DNA of 64,000 nt from Isoetes taiwanensis (GCA_021234155.1 JAJEKV010000002.1:43327203-43391202); one strand, 5' to 3'. Counted from the stretch's first letter, positions 11,281-24,749 are shown. The notes: generated by a model not told the origin, from the letters alone. Made by a program: numbers and translations.

Positions 11281-12563
11281 ACAACTACATTAAATTTAGG
11301 CAGTTTTTCTCTGGTCAAAATCAAGGGAACTTGCTCCAGCAAATTCAAAATAATGATGCCTTTCTTAACACTATTGTTTTTACTGCCCTGTGGAACATTT
11401 GGAAGGCTAGAAATAGGATTGTGTATGGTAAAAAAATGTCTCCATTTTTTGGATTAAGATGAATTTCCAGTTAGATTTGGAAGGCTATGTTATTGCTCAC
11501 AAAAGTAAATATGGAGACAAGTATGACAGGAAATGGGATGCTGTTGGTAAATTCATTGGTGTTTTTAATTTCTTTAATTCCTTCCTCAATGTCATCAATT
11601 CTAATGCACCTTTCTCTGATGATTTTGATAGAATATCTGGAGTTCCTGAGAGGGGAGGGCAGGAACAAGTTTGACACCATGCTGACATATTAAGAAGCTG
11701 CACTATATTGCAACAGCACAGGGGTTTCAAACTTAGTACCACCAGGGCCACAAGCAACTTCAGATGAAATTAAGTTATACAAAGTCAGAAGCAATAGCAA
11801 TGAAGCATCATGGGCTAAGATCTATTGCAGGGAAGTCGTGCAGATGTACTGCTTGTTCAACTTTTTATTCATGTACCACTTCTCATTGACATATAGACAG
11901 CTCAGTAGGTACAGGGAATTATACTACTCTCATAAGATGCTGGCTGATCTATATGGTACACTGCTTCTTCTGATGGAAAAAGAAGACATTCACCAGCTGT
12001 TTATGGAAAATGGATCTGATTTCAACAGCTATAAGTTTGAGACTGACTCAGGCTTCTATTGGGTCTACAATGCCATCTTCGACCAAATCATGAACTCCCC
12101 ATCACATCCAACTTAGCCGTCACTCCTATTTCTTCCCTCAAACTTGATCTGCATCTCCATAATATCCTGATAATTTCTTTTGCTCAGTAATTAATCTTGC
12201 TTTTGTCTAACTTTTTGCTCAAGCACTTGGAAAGCAATTTTGTCCTTGCAGGAATTAAGGATTCGAATGGCCTGTTGTGATGTTTCTTCCATGCTAAGAT
12301 ATCAGCTCCTTCAAGTGGGGCAAAGCAGTATTTTGAGTATTTCCTCATGGAAATTCTACTACTTTGATCTCTTCTTGCAGTTGGTCTGCAACTGTGTTAC
12401 TTAAATAACTCTATGCAGCTTCATTTTAAATTTTATTAAATTACTATTAAGATGTAACTAATGAGGATGACTCTACTCTCATTAGATGCATACTTGTATG
12501 GCTTTTATTAATTAATGGAAAAAACATCTCTTACCTTCAAAAAAAGAAAAAAAAAAAAAAAAA
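11281..12563 (+). mobile_element. L1-type LINE 3' end with poly(A), inserted in the Copia-1 RT
   Basis: The insert ends with an A-rich tail (12541-12563) and contains 'FTALWNIWKARNRIVYGKK', a segment typical of the 3' region of plant L1-type ORF2. It starts exactly where the Copia RT frame stops making sense (after '..ACCTAAAA'). The Copia frame resumes at GAACAAGG directly after the A-tail, so the host frame is continuous without the insert. The target duplication would lie within the A-run and cannot be sized. This is a 1.28-kb 5'-truncated copy. Confidence 0.82.
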
Positions 12564-13700
12564 GAACAAGGATTCGAAAAACAAAAGTCTGGTGGTAATC
12601 TTTACGTTTTTCATGATGGAGATAGTTTTTGCATCATAGCTCTTTATGTAGATGATTGCATAATGGCATTAAACAATTCAGAGTGTTTGAGTGTTTGAGT
12701 GAGTGAGTATTAAATGCAAGACAGTCTTGAAGCAGAAGTTTAAGATGACGGACCTAGGTGAACTTCGACTATTTCTTGTTCAAAGAGAGAGAAAAAGAAA
12801 GAAGATGATTATTACACAAGCAAGAAACATTAGAGGTATTCTTGAAAGATTTAATATGCTGCTTGCAATTCTATAAAAGCACCCATGGTAGTTGGTGCTA
12901 AGTTACCAGATGAGATGTGCCCTAAAACAGATGCTGAAATAGCATGCATGAAAAAGGTGTTGTACAGAGAGCTTATTGGTTGTTGACGTTATGTAACTAA
13001 TAGCACATATCTTGACATTGCGTATGTAGTTAATTTTTTGAGTCGTTTTACAAATAATCTAGGACAAGCACACTGACTCCAACAAAACGAGTTCTCAGGT
13101 ACGTGAAAGGAACTCTTCATCATGGACTGGAGTATAAGGTGGGAAAGGAAACTGGTTTAGTTCTCAGAGCTTATGTCAATGCAGATTGGGCAGGAGATAT
13201 AGATTCACGGAAGTCAACCTTCGGATCACTATATTGGGAGGAGTTGCAATATCATGGAGAAGTAAAAAACAATCCTCAGTTGCTATGTCCTCGGCTGAAG
13301 CAAAATATGCAGCAGTGTCCCTAGTAGCAAAAGAAATAGTGTGACTCATAGGTCTGTTAGAGAAACTTAGAATTATACAGAATAGTGCAATAGAGATTTA
13401 TAGTGATATCATGAGCTGCATAGCTATAACAAAGAATCCTATAATGCACGAAAGGTACAAAATATATTGAGTTACATATGCATTTTGTGAGAGACTTGGT
13501 CGTAAAGGGATTGATACAGGTTCTATATATATCAACCAATAACCAAATGGCAAATTTATTCACGAAACCTATGCGAGAAGATAAGTTTAATAAATTTAAG
13601 GTTGAACTTAGCATTGGGAACCATTGTGACATGAAGATAAGATAAGATAAGATAAACTTAAACCTACGCGAAAACCCAATTGGGTTATGCAAAAGAAGAC
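12564..13700 (+). pseudogene. Copia-1 reverse transcriptase C-terminal half and RNase H
   Basis: The catalytic box 'IALYVDDCIM' is at about 12636-12665, followed by 'KFKMTDLGELRLFL', then RNase H landmarks 'YVKGTLHHGLEYK' (13103 on), 'NADWAGDIDSRKST' and 'MSSAEAKYAAVSL' (about 13285-13325). The D.D.E-type nuclease residues are partly readable, but multiple stops are present. A purine-rich tract near 13690-13705 precedes the 3' LTR remnant. Confidence 0.78.
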
Positions 13701-13789
13701 AAAGGGCATAATTATATGGTCATGTCACAATACAACAAAGAGCATGGATTTTGCAACAAAGAGCATAAGAGGCGAATAATTTTTTTTTC

Positions 13790-14100
13790 TTGTATAGGGG
13801 TTTCGATTTGGGACCCCTTTTCGTTCTTGGGGCAATTCGCTAACGGGCCAACCGAGCCGAAATTCCTTGCCAAGAAACGGGGACGAGACGGTTACCCCTA
13901 CAATATTTTTTGATCTCACTATTTCGTCTAATCTCTAACCAAGCACCGGTGATGCGTAATCTAAGAATACAACCGCAATTCCTCGATTTTTGGTCGAAGC
14001 GACGGTGGGCGCATCGAATGCACCACCGGAACGACCCGATTATTATGATATTATGCATTTATGTGGTCGGTACTTTCTTGCTTCGCTCTGGCTAAACTCC
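13790..14100 (+). other. Unidentified segment with a short ORF, possibly organelle-derived
   Basis: The composition changes abruptly at about 13790 to mixed, CG-containing sequence. A 61-codon frame (13910-14095) ends 'IIMILCIYVVGTFLLRSG', a hydrophobic C-terminal helix. The style is reminiscent of plant mitochondrial DNA, but I cannot name a gene. Confidence 0.25.
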
Positions 14101-15251
14101 GGTAGGGCGGCTATGGCGTCTTCAACCTTTGGCTATGGCGTCTTCAAGTTCTAAGTCGAGGCTCCTGCCATTTTTTTCTTGCTGCAAAGTCGCTCCTGCT
14201 TAGAACAATAAAAGATCAAGCGGATTTTCTTGCTATGTTTTCCTTTGCTGTATTTTCCTCAAATCAGTCTCTCCTACTTCGCCATAGTCCTCTTCTTGTT
14301 TTGAAGGCAGAGTATGCTCGATTCCTCGTAACCTTCTGTGAGGAAAGTGCCTTCTAAGCACCAATCTGCCCATAGGCGTCTTCGGCATCCACCATATCTC
14401 CTCTTTCCATACTTCTGCCGGATCTCCTCCACCATATCTCCTCTTTCCATACTTTTGCCGGATCTCCTCTTACATAGCTCTGCAAGAAGCGTTCAATGGC
14501 CTTGCAGAGTCATTCTAAAACTGCGGAGTATTCTTGCTTGCCTTGCAAATGCAAATCGGCCCTGGAAATCCGCCTTGGAAATGGCAAAATGGCTCTACAT
14601 AACAGTGAGACACAGAACAGAGAAGGCAAGAAATGAACGGGGACGACATTCTGCCATAGCAATGGTTCACGTGCATAAACTCATGGGCAGTTAGGGACCA
14701 TGGGCAGTTGGGGGTTTCCGGCAGGAAACCGGTTTCCGCCGGAAAGCCCCTCCTACCCATGGGTTCCCTAGCACAAAATGATTTTAAATAGTAAAGAGGG
14801 GCACAAATTTTAGGCCCAGATTTCCATCAGTCAGAAACAAGAAAACAGTAAAATTTTAGGAGCCGTGCGCCCTTTAGCAGAAAAATGGGTATTGCCTAAT
14901 TTGTTTTCTAAGAGAATTAAATGCTTCTTAAACGACACCTTTTCTTTTTCATTTATGACCTTGAAGAATGGTGCAACCTTACAGATCCTCATGCAGATCT
15001 GATGGCTGCTACTTGATATAGAATTTATTTATCGCTTGATCAAAAATGGTTGATTTACATTTCTGCAGTTCAATAGTGGCTCTTCCACAGAGCCCAAAAA
15101 ATTGTTCAGCCATGAAATGTCCTGCAGATCAGTAGAGCTCCCATGCTTGCTATCCTAAACTTCCCGTATTCACCAGTCTATTTTGCACTTAGTGCCTCAA
15201 TCTGTTGCGCCGCTATTGTTAAAAAATGACACATGCGGCACAATAATTGAA
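14100..15251. other. Spacer downstream of the golgin gene
   Basis: No gene recognised. It contains a two-copy tandem repeat of about 42 bases at 14389-14472 ('CCACCATATCTCCTCTTTCC' core) and a short CTATGGCGTCTTCAA duplication at about 14109-14148. The left part may include the golgin 3' UTR. Confidence 0.5.
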
Positions 15252-18200
15252 TTAAAATATCATGTTCCTTACCTGCCTTACAAGCATGTCAATCTGTTCT
15301 CTGTACATTTCTTTAACATCTGCCAAGTCAGCCCTCAGTTCTTCAACCTATTAAGTGCATTTCCAATATATCATTCTGGATTGATGAGTTCCTTTTCTAA
15401 ATTAAAAGCAAGTCAAATCCATTGGAGATGTTTGATCTATTTCATTGTCTGAGAAAACCCTTGAGTTCCATTACTTCATACACAACAAAGCAGGTCAGTC
15501 ATGGTGGAACTACACTTGTATAATTTTAGAAATAAACACCTGTTAATATGTCACTTAAAACATATTACGAATCACCTGTTCATCCCGCTCGCCCATTAGC
15601 TCTAGTGCAGATGTATGCCGACGACGCAAGGATTCAAGCTCAGCACGTAAACTGGGTAACGAAGCTGTGTCTGCACGTAGTTTTTCATACTGCATATATG
15701 ACACATAGCATTCATATTTTATAACAGTAGGGTCCAGATGTATAGACAAATATGTTTGTCATTACCTGCGTAGTAGTTCTTACAAGTTCCTCAGCTAATG
15801 AATCCCGGGTTGATTCAAGAGTTGCCTGTAGTTTAAAAAGCAATGATAGTAAGATACTCATTGCCTACACTATTAAGCCGTCCCATTTAAAGCTAATTGG
15901 ACTTGGGATTACCAGCCTGGCAGCGTAGGAAGCCAATTCTCCTTCTTTTTGACGTAAAAGAGACTCCAATTGTTCCAATGAAGCTGCAGTCATATGACTT
16001 TTCCCCCTTTGTGGGGAAGGTGGCGGTGGGTCATTACTCTTTGTCCTCTCTATAGTGGCATGCTCCCAAGAATCTAAAGATGCTTGTAAGTAATAACTTT
16101 CCTCAATATTACCCATACTGGCACTGTGAAGGTGTCTAGAATTTTTGTTTGCACCTGTCAATACACCATATAATCATGCTTCACAAACAAAGAACAAAAG
16201 CATGTAGACAGTGTTTGGCACTTACTATGCTCTGTCTGGATATGTTTGTGCACGTCCTGTTCACCATCCAAATGAGCTCGGTTTTTATATTCTGCCAAAG
16301 AAGCTCGTGCTTGTTCTAGTTCCTGAATAGTGGAATAAATATATGATCCCATCTTAGCTCTGAAACATGTATTAACGATGAACTAGAGGATTTCTGGTGT
16401 GATAATAAAAACTTTCTTTTGCATGTGCTTTCAATTCCTTTCCTATATGCTTTCAATTAACAGCCCCTGCACACTTCTGTGGATTCTAGTTCCTGTGGGC
16501 AGCTATACATACTCTGATGGATGGATTAACTAGAGCTTTTACATAGGCAGGTCATCCACATCACAAAACATGTCAGAAATCCTTGACATCAGAATAAACC
16601 ATAAAAGATTCTATTTATAGCAGCTTGGGACAGACTTGCTGAGTAATTACAAGGATAAAGCCATAAGGACAACTGATAAGACCACCAGAAATCAGCCTCA
16701 TCCATATTCAGGAACCAGTGAGATCTAAACTGAGTCCTTCCTCCACAGCTTAAAAGATTAAGTCTTGTGATGGCTCCAATTTTACCCTTCCGATGTTCTA
16801 TCCACCCTTCCCTCTGCATGAAAGATCCTGTGGCAGCTTTAGCTGTCCAATGTGGCCCTCTTGCGATAGAAACCTACCCTTCATCCAGTTCTTAAGTAGC
16901 CATACAACCTTTCCTAAGATAAGTTGAATCAATAATCCAGAAAAGAGGTGACTGACGTCAACCTGAAAGCAGATGATTTTTTGTGATGATTCTTGACACC
17001 AAACTGGGAAAGGAAGGTTATTTGCAGATTCTTAGGATTACCTATTCCTTGTTTGATTGTGGCCCAAACAAGCCATGTATGGCTGCTAATCTCAACACTG
17101 TGTTGAAGGAGAGCATATTCTGGAAGTAAGCATGAGTGCATGATACAGTCTCGTATGTCCAAAGGAAGAATACTATGAGCTCCAATGGAGATTAAGACAT
17201 TTGAATGGTTACATTCTTGAAAAGTTCATAAAGAGATGTAAAAACTTTTCGATCTAATACGTGAAACAATTTTATGTGAATTTCACTCAAATATGTGAAT
17301 GCCATGGTGGCACCCTAATTGAGATGGGATATATAAAACAAAATTGGGAATGCCTACCAATGTATATGTATGATTTAAACTTCTATGTTCCATGAATAGT
17401 CACTTCTTATATGAGCAATATTTATCTCTAAGGAACAAAAATATAACGCTTGAAGAAAAATGGCCAGCCTAAACATGTTAACAATAATAAGGAAAGAATT
17501 CATTGCAATTATATATACATCCTGCTCCAATCGCTAACCTGCCCAAGTAAGAAGATACGAGACTTTTCTTCTGCGATGTCTCGAGCATGTTCATCTGTCA
17601 ACTGTTTGACCTCTTCCTCCAACTGCTTCACACGACCCTCTTGAGTAGCTGCCATTTCCATAGCAGCAAGATAATCTTGTCGACTCTCTGCGGCCCGTTG
17701 TCTTTCTTTCTCGAGTGACTTTGTGAGTTGAGATTGCTCGGCTTTCAAGCAAGAAACCTGCAAAGAACAGCAAAATCAGAAAAGAACAGCAAAAAGGAAT
17801 TTAAGGATAAAAGAACCCTAACCTGGGCTTCCATAACAGCCATTCTTGACATTGCTTGTGATAGACGATCATTAATGGCCCTTTCTCTCTCTTGTGCCGC
17901 TGCAGCCTTTGCTTCTGCTTCCTGCATAAAATGGTCAAAATGCCTCTTCACTTCCAAAGCTGCATAATAGAATTTGCTTCTCTTCGATGCTGGATGAAAT
18001 GATTTCTTTATGGTATTGTAGGTAACAAACAAATAATACTGAATTACCAAGCAGGCTGCATAGGTTCTCAATCTTCCTTCGCATTCCAAAGATCGGGTGC
18101 TAGAAAATATTCTTACTTTACAAAATACAGCCTTCTAAAGGTATGAGCTAATGGACACCCATGAGAAGCAAATCTCCTGCTTTTTGCTGAGCTTATCAAA

Positions 18201-21200
18201 AAGACAGACTAATAACAAGTTTGTACACAAAAGAAATTTGTATCACTTGTGCAATCTTAACCATAATTTTCCTTTCTTTGCAAACATGTCTTTCATGATA
18301 AAAGCTTCCATCATGTGCATTCTACTTTCTCGCAAGTCTGCTTAGCAAACCCATTATCCTACTCATAGTACTTAAGGAAATTGTCCAAACCTGTAAGCGT
18401 GAATTTAACGAACGCTCCACTCCCATCCATGCATCTGCCCGCATATTTAAAGTGTCCTGCATATGAAGCAATATTCATTTGTTCAAACTTACGAGTCAGT
18501 GTTACAACTTAATTCAACACAAAAAAACATACTTGCAGTGCTTCAATTTGGCGGAGTAAAGGTCTTGTCGATTCTGGCACATGAGACACTAGTTCATCAT
18601 ACCTTGCTTCTGCATCCTGAAGACACATAAAAACCTTTTAACACTGACAAGAAATCATCTACGACAAAAAAAATGCATTTTATCAACCTGGCAACGTTTC
18701 TCTAGTACTTCAAGGTCCTTTCTCAACATATCCTCACGAAAAGCTGCCTGCAAAGTGAAATGAAGGAACAAACATGCAAGAACGGAATTCAGCAACACAA
18801 ATAACTTGACATGCTAATGCATCACCATTGGTTACCTGCTGTTCTGTCCGGCTTAGCCCTGTTCGTAGCTCGTCCAGAGTCTGTAGAAGGGCAGACTCCC
18901 GTTCAGAAGCTTCGCGGAGCCGCCTATCAAGGTCAGCTTTTGCCTCCGTATCTGCGCGTGCCTCAGCACGTGCTTGAGCCTCCTTTGCTTCATTCAATGC
19001 ATTGACATAAAACTCTTTCTGTGCTGCTAACTCAGAATGTCCCTTCTCGATAGTTTCCTGCAAAGCCTTTTCCAGAACAATTTTCTCCCTTTTCATATTC
19101 TCAACCTTCGCTTCTTCCACCTAGGGAAAGTGCATAGTTCACCAGATGATGAGCGCATAATTAACAAAGAACTCTAAACTTCTACAAGTTAAAGATTCGG
19201 CATATTCTAAAGATGGACAAGGAAACTGCTGATAGATTTTCCATGCACTTCTTTCATGAAAATTTTTCTACTCAATAGATAGAAGATCCTGTCACATGGT
19301 CAGCGTCTGCATTTTGGAGTCAGTTCTCATTTACAGCTGCCATAGAGACCTGGTAGAGAGCAGTTTTCATCACTCATCCAGAATGTCATAATCATAGTCT
19401 ATGCTTACAGAGATATGGTTCAGGTGGGCTACATAATCGGGCACGATGAATCCACAGAATCCTAGCAGCTAACTTAGAGAAAGTGCCATGTGGTACCTGA
19501 ACCTTGGAATTGAGACGCTGCTTTTCCTCTTCTATCTCTCGCACCTGCCCATTTGATAAATCCAACATTTCATGAATAACATCTCTCCTTCCCTGCAAAG
19601 CACTTTTAAGAAGGACCAGGCACCTGAGCACGTAGCTTCCTTATCTGGGCTTCTTGAGCTGCCTGTTTCTTTGAAAGCTCTTCACCTATATAGCATTGGG
19701 CAAAGAGATATTATAACTTCCCAAAGATTATAGCAATAACTAGCTGCAAGTATTGGAGAGAGCACCCACATCAAGCAAAGTTTTATCTTGTGTTACAAAA
19801 GGTCATAACCAGATATTTGGGACCCCTCATAGGTTACACTCTTAAAAAACATAGATTACAGCTCTAGGGAGGAGATATGCAAGTTAGTCGCAAATTTGCA
19901 TCATAAGATAATGTGACTGAGTCGGAAGCTTTATACTGCACAGATTCTAAACTCAACTCTGGAAAACAAGATTGGTTTTATGAACCCTGGATCTTATAAT
20001 ACCTTCGGCCATGACCTGCTTGATTATTTCATCCTTCTCCTTAAGTAATGCTGAAGAATCGCTCTTTCGTGCTTGGTCTCTTCGCAGCATGTCTCTTTCC
20101 TTTGTCAAAGCATATATCTGCAGAGATAGAAAATAGATACTTCAGACTTCAATTTCAAAGCAATCAAAGCATTCGGCTACAGTCCATAATAAAATTGAGG
20201 AGAAATGGTTAGACAATGATACTAATTAACACATTTGGCAAAAAAATTGCTTACTTTTCGCTCTGCAGCTCCAAGCCTCTGTTGATACTCTTCTCGCAAA
20301 GCATCATCATTAGAGCGTCTCTGTTAATAAGTTCATTGAAAATACTTTTAGTGGAACATTAACCTTCATGCTTCAATATGATGCTTAGGAAATCTGACAG
20401 GAAGAGAGTCTTCAGTAAATCTATGAACACTTCTTGTTTTCATTATTTTAAATAGCCTGAAAGGTTAACGAACGATGCAATAAGCATTAATTTTTTAATA
20501 TGACTAGCAAAGCATGGCACCTTCATAGAATCTAAGCATTCCAGATATATGACAAGGAACAATGCAGGGAGAGTGAGAGAGAGGTTAAGGTCTTGGGAAG
20601 AACAGTATTCAGTCTTGAACAATGCAGAGACCAAACCACGTAAGGTGGTAACTTAGATAAATGCAGCTGTAACCACAGAATCACCTGTCATTGAATTATG
20701 CCAATTGCAGAAAACAAGACATGACAAGTGGATGTGGGCTAGCGCAGCATCAAGATCATCTAAGCAGGCTTTATCGACCATTAGTAGAGCTGGCAGCAGC
20801 TAAAGCACTCCAATTATCATCTCCAACACATCTCTGCTAAGCTGAAACCAGTGGCATATTCTATAAGCTATAGTTTGTATTCCTTGTATGATTATTCATT
20901 TGCACAGCAGAAGTGTTCTACTTTCAGACTTTCTATATGTCTCTCTAATAATGACGGTATAAGCTAAAAAAATACAATGCATTTTGCAAAATAGACTTCA
21001 CGATCTCTAACAATCATGGTATAAGTTTAAAAAAGACATTTCATTTTGCAAAATAGACTTCACAACCCTCAAATAACATACAAGTATTCCAGACAACCTT
21101 CAAATCTTCAAATGCAGCCTTCAGTTGATCATTCTCTAGTAAGAGCCGTGAAATCTCATCAGCCTTCATCTGCATGGACAAAATAAAACTTAATATCTAA

Positions 21201-23495
21201 TTGACATAATATCTTTAAGAAAGTTGTTAGTTGAAATATAACTGCAAACTTCGTATCCTATGATGCTAGCAGAAACAGGCATCCTGGTCACTCTCTGCCA
21301 ACTTTGGTGGATATAACTGAGCTCAATCCTGCAGGAGAGACCACCATTCCAGGTATGAATGGATCGCAGATAGTTGGTTCGAAGATGGCATTGAATGGCT
21401 GGTGCATTTGGATGTTCCCACACAAAATATTACTGAACAATTGGAAGCTTTATATGATTTAGTCAGGTAATTGACAAGACGTGTATAAGACAAAATGGAG
21501 ACATAACAAAGATATATCAAACCATGATTATACATGTGACACAGCAATATCATCTACTAGTCGTTCTCCTCAACGTCATACTTCTTGAAAAAAAGGCACG
21601 TAAGGAAGTATTTGGTTCTCAGGAAATTGGGATAGAGAACATTTACACGTCCAAGTCAAACATTAGTTTTGTACTGCAAAGCTCACTAGTGCGTATATGG
21701 TTCTGCAGGTAACTAACTGGTCGGCAGCACTCCTACATAAATTGTTACGAGTACGAGATGCTCAGCTTATATTTTTCATAACCCCTATGCCTGAAGCCTT
21801 GTCATATTATTTAAAATTTAAGCCGTGACTATTGTTCAATTCAGTCCAATAGATGCAAGAAATTACTAGGAATTTAATAACATAGAGATGATGCAACAAT
21901 ACCAGCAGCCATAACAAAAAATTGTCTAGTTTAAATTTGCTGCCAGAACTATCAAGGCCCAGTTTTTCTAAGCAAAGATGCTGAACATGTTTACAGGGAG
22001 AAAGCTAAAAATTTAACTGTTTCTGAATTACAACATGATGCTCAAAAAATTAGCAAACTGAACTGATAAGGACCATCTAGAAGACCAAGAATGCCAAAAT
22101 CAGACAAGGAAAATAATAAGGATCAAAGACCCACAAATCCTGTAGGTCTTGCACCACTACAATGTCTTAAAATCTCTATGAAACACACAAAATTGGAAGT
22201 CGTGGAGTCAATTGCCTCATGTCTGTATCCCCATGCCTAGGATGGTTTATGTTTGCTTGTTGGAGAGAAGAAAGGTTATATTAATGTCTACAAGAGAACA
22301 CTTGATACTATAAGACCAGTTATTACATGCAAGCTAGGGGCGCATTTGCATCCTCTTAGATATGTGTTCAAGAATAAATAGCAAAGGATGCACGTTTTCG
22401 AGACTCATCTAGCAAATGCATGACAGCAGATGATTACCTGGATTCAATTTTTTTTACATAAAACAGTCTGCTAACCTCGCTAAGGTTCGATTTAAATACC
22501 TTTTGGCAACCTTGTACATGAATAAAGCAATCGTACCTACTTGCTGTAATCGGTGCTTGACATAGTAAAAAACGAATAGCATATGGGTTTAGAAGACACA
22601 TTACCAACCCCCTCATACCTGAGCTTGTTTTGCAGCTCCTTGTAATGCAGATTCCATTTGCTTCACATCTGATTTTAATTTTTCTGTTTCATCAGCACCC
22701 TTTAACACAGAATCAGATGCTGCCAATCTGTCTGGGATGGCACTATTGACTGGTGGCTCAACCATTTCACTTGAAACAACCTCCTGAAAACCTTCAAGAT
22801 CATCCCTACAAGAGCTTTGAGTTGAATCTTCAACTTCAGACGTGGATTCATGAAGGCCCTTGCTGCTATGATCCCCTGATGGAAGTGCCACATCAACATA
22901 TGTGCTGTCAATCTCAGGGCATGATTCCTGTTCCTTCAATCGATCAGTTTTTTCAGGTTGTTCATTATTCAAGCGTTTTATCTCCGTTTTATGCTTCAAA
23001 TCCTCCCAGCCTTCAAGATATTGAATCTCAGTTTTAGAGACATCTGGCAGTGTGGGAGGCGTTCCTGTCTCAAGGGATTCCATAATGTGAGTGTTTGATA
23101 CAGATTCAGCCTCATCAGCTTGATGCTCATTTTGTGATTCACCAGGTGTGGCGGTGGACACACTAACAATTGCAGTGGAACTATCATCATCCTTGCTGAC
23201 GGATAAGCCATTGGAATTTCCATCAAGTGGTTCTTTTGTTTCTGCGACAGATGTATTCTCTGAAGTGCCTTGGAAGTCTAGAACAAATCAAATCACATGA
23301 ATTTAGGTCTGGTTATTGACAGACTCTATAGGTTAAGAAAAGAGAATAATTACCTTCCCATGTTGGATATTTGTGTTCAAAACCCAGGGCAGTATCAAAA
23401 TTTTTCTCTATGTTTTTCACACTTTCGCTCAACTTGGTTACAGCCCCCGCAATATCACCTAGATTCCCAAGTGACACTTTCCCCAGCCACGCCAT
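15252..23495 (-). CDS. GC5: Golgin candidate 5 / TMF homologue, intact 18-exon gene
   Basis: This is a coiled-coil tethering protein of the Golgi that in plants and animals binds RAB6-type GTPases through its C-terminus. Exons inferred from GT-AG sites (5' to 3'): 23354-23495, 22619-23277, 21098-21169, 20255-20320, 20003-20117, 19624-19685, 19497-19544, 18836-19120, 18688-18747, 18533-18616, 18391-18456, 17823-17921, 17539-17757, 16226-16322, 15913-16154, 15766-15825, 15576-15689, 15252-15347. All phases join in frame, giving 861 codons plus TAA; Arabidopsis GC5 is somewhat longer. The N-terminus shows 'MAWLGKVSLGNLG' and 'ESVKNIEKNFDTALG'. Exon 2 encodes an acidic low-complexity region. The middle is coiled coil ('YALTKERDMLRRDQ', 'LKEKDEIIKQVMAEG'). 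The last 110 residues form the TMF-type RAB-binding domain ('RQKEGELASY', 'ALELMGERDEQVEELRADL'). The start is fixed by the conserved N-terminus. The last exon may splice once more at CAG|GTAAGG (15271), which would change only the final residues. Confidence 0.93.
16590..17162 (-). mobile_element. Possible LINE-like remnant in a golgin intron
   Basis: This long intron (16323-17538) has two open - strand pieces (16589-16819 and 16929-17162) that read like one degraded protein with 'HSVEISSHTWLVWATIKQG' and 'WSYQLSLWLYPCNYSAS'. The style matches downstream parts of plant LINE ORF2, but there is no diagnostic motif. It does not disturb the splice sites. Confidence 0.3.
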
Positions 23496-24330
23496 TCCCA
23501 GTTTCTAAGGCCGAATAGAAGCTGATTTGTCCATCACATGATCAAAATGAAACATGCATAACTTGGGATTTACCAGATCTTTAACTTCAATCCAGTCAAT
23601 TATAAATGGCAGCTAAAGTAGCTGGAATCCGTATTTTGACAGATGAAGAATGCCATTTCAAAAACTGGACCTGTGCTTTGCAAGATCTGCACATACAAGA
23701 CCTTACCTTGAACACGTGAAGTGTCCGAGCTGAAAAATCCAGCCCAATTAAAATAGACGTCCCGACGGAACTGAACTGAAGATGAATGTACCAAACTACT
23801 CTGAACACCGTGTTTTCTACTTGATGTATGCGTATATTGGCCGTATGTATGAACAATATAAAATTTGGAAGTCGTGTGTGCTTTATGCTCTCCTTCACTC
23901 GGGCCAAAACTTTTCCCCCAAATACTAGCAAATACGTTCCGGAAATGACCAGTTTCCTAGATTTGGCCAAAGGTTGGGCTCTTTTTTTTGTGTTTGGGTT
24001 TTGGGGGGGGACCTTTTTTTTTTTTTTTTTTTCTTTATGGTTGGTGTTCGTGGCCATTTTTTCTCACATTTGTGCACGGGCACAGAGGGCAAGTTCCCTC
24101 TTCACGGGGCCTGCTAAAAGCAGCCCGACCTTGGTGGGCAGCGAAGCCGGACTGGGGGCTGGGTTTGCGCCCCTACTACTGTGGCCTCTGGTGGAAGGAA
24201 GGCGGGTGTGGTGTTGTCCTTGCAGCTTCTGTTGTCTTGGGAAGAGCTCGGTTACAGGTTATCTTGGAAGGTGTAGGTCATCTATGCAAGGGGCCGCCAG
24301 GTAATTGGTGGCAGGAACCCTGAGATGGGA
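23496..24330. other. Upstream region of the golgin gene
   Basis: This presumably holds the golgin promoter and 5' UTR on the - strand. A T-rich run at about 24013-24032 and a G-run just before it are the only marked features. Open frames on both strands (23596-24057, 23828-24304) are not recognisable proteins. Confidence 0.4.
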
Positions 24331-24749
24331 ATGCCCATGTCTGACTGTTGCATTCTGTCTACGTCGGATGTGAAGAGGTTCGTGTTAATCAAGAGGGAGT
24401 ATGTGTTTGATTCTAGTTTTGTAGCATGTGGATTGCTGGAAGGTTCCTCGGCTTTGCTTTTTGATTGTTTGATGGTTGGACGATTTCTTCCGGAGTCTCT
24501 TTTCTCTGTGCTGGAGATTAAAGTAAAGCGGAAAACAATATCAGAGAGAAGTCGCCTTTGATTAATCAGAAGAATATCTTTATACAGCATTGTGGTTCTA
24601 AAATTAGAACTCTCCAGAATAGGAGGCAACCGACTTCAGACTTCCTACGGTTGCTCCACTAACTTCGGCAACCGTTCAATGACAAAACCTAACATTAGGG
24701 ACAATGAAAGACACAGATGATGACAGTTGTCAAACCTTGTATTCCAACA
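24330..24749 (-). repeat. 3' LTR of Copia-2 (inner edge firm, outer edge approximate)
   Basis: It starts TGTTGGAATA directly after the polypurine tract. A TATA-like 'GTATAAAG' lies at about 24573-24581 on the - strand. No second LTR copy is present in the window to fix the outer end. Confidence 0.5.

Larger units (their letters stand above)
5267..13790 (+). mobile_element. Degenerate Ty1/Copia LTR retrotransposon (Copia-1), split by two LINEs
   Basis: The order is LTR, primer-binding site, gag, protease, integrase, reverse transcriptase, RNase H and a 3' LTR remnant, which is diagnostic of Copia. The 5' LTR starts at TG (5267). Its first bases ('ATTATATGGTCATGTCACAA' onward) recur at about 13710 directly after a purine-rich tract, marking the 3' LTR. 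The polyprotein is riddled with stops and shifts. Two nested insertions interrupt it, at about 6972-9493 and 11281-12563. At both points the Copia frame continues across when the insert is ignored. Confidence 0.85.

Noticed and set aside
23596-24304. Open frames on both strands upstream of the golgin gene
   Set aside because: They overlap each other, include homopolymer runs, and resemble no protein family.
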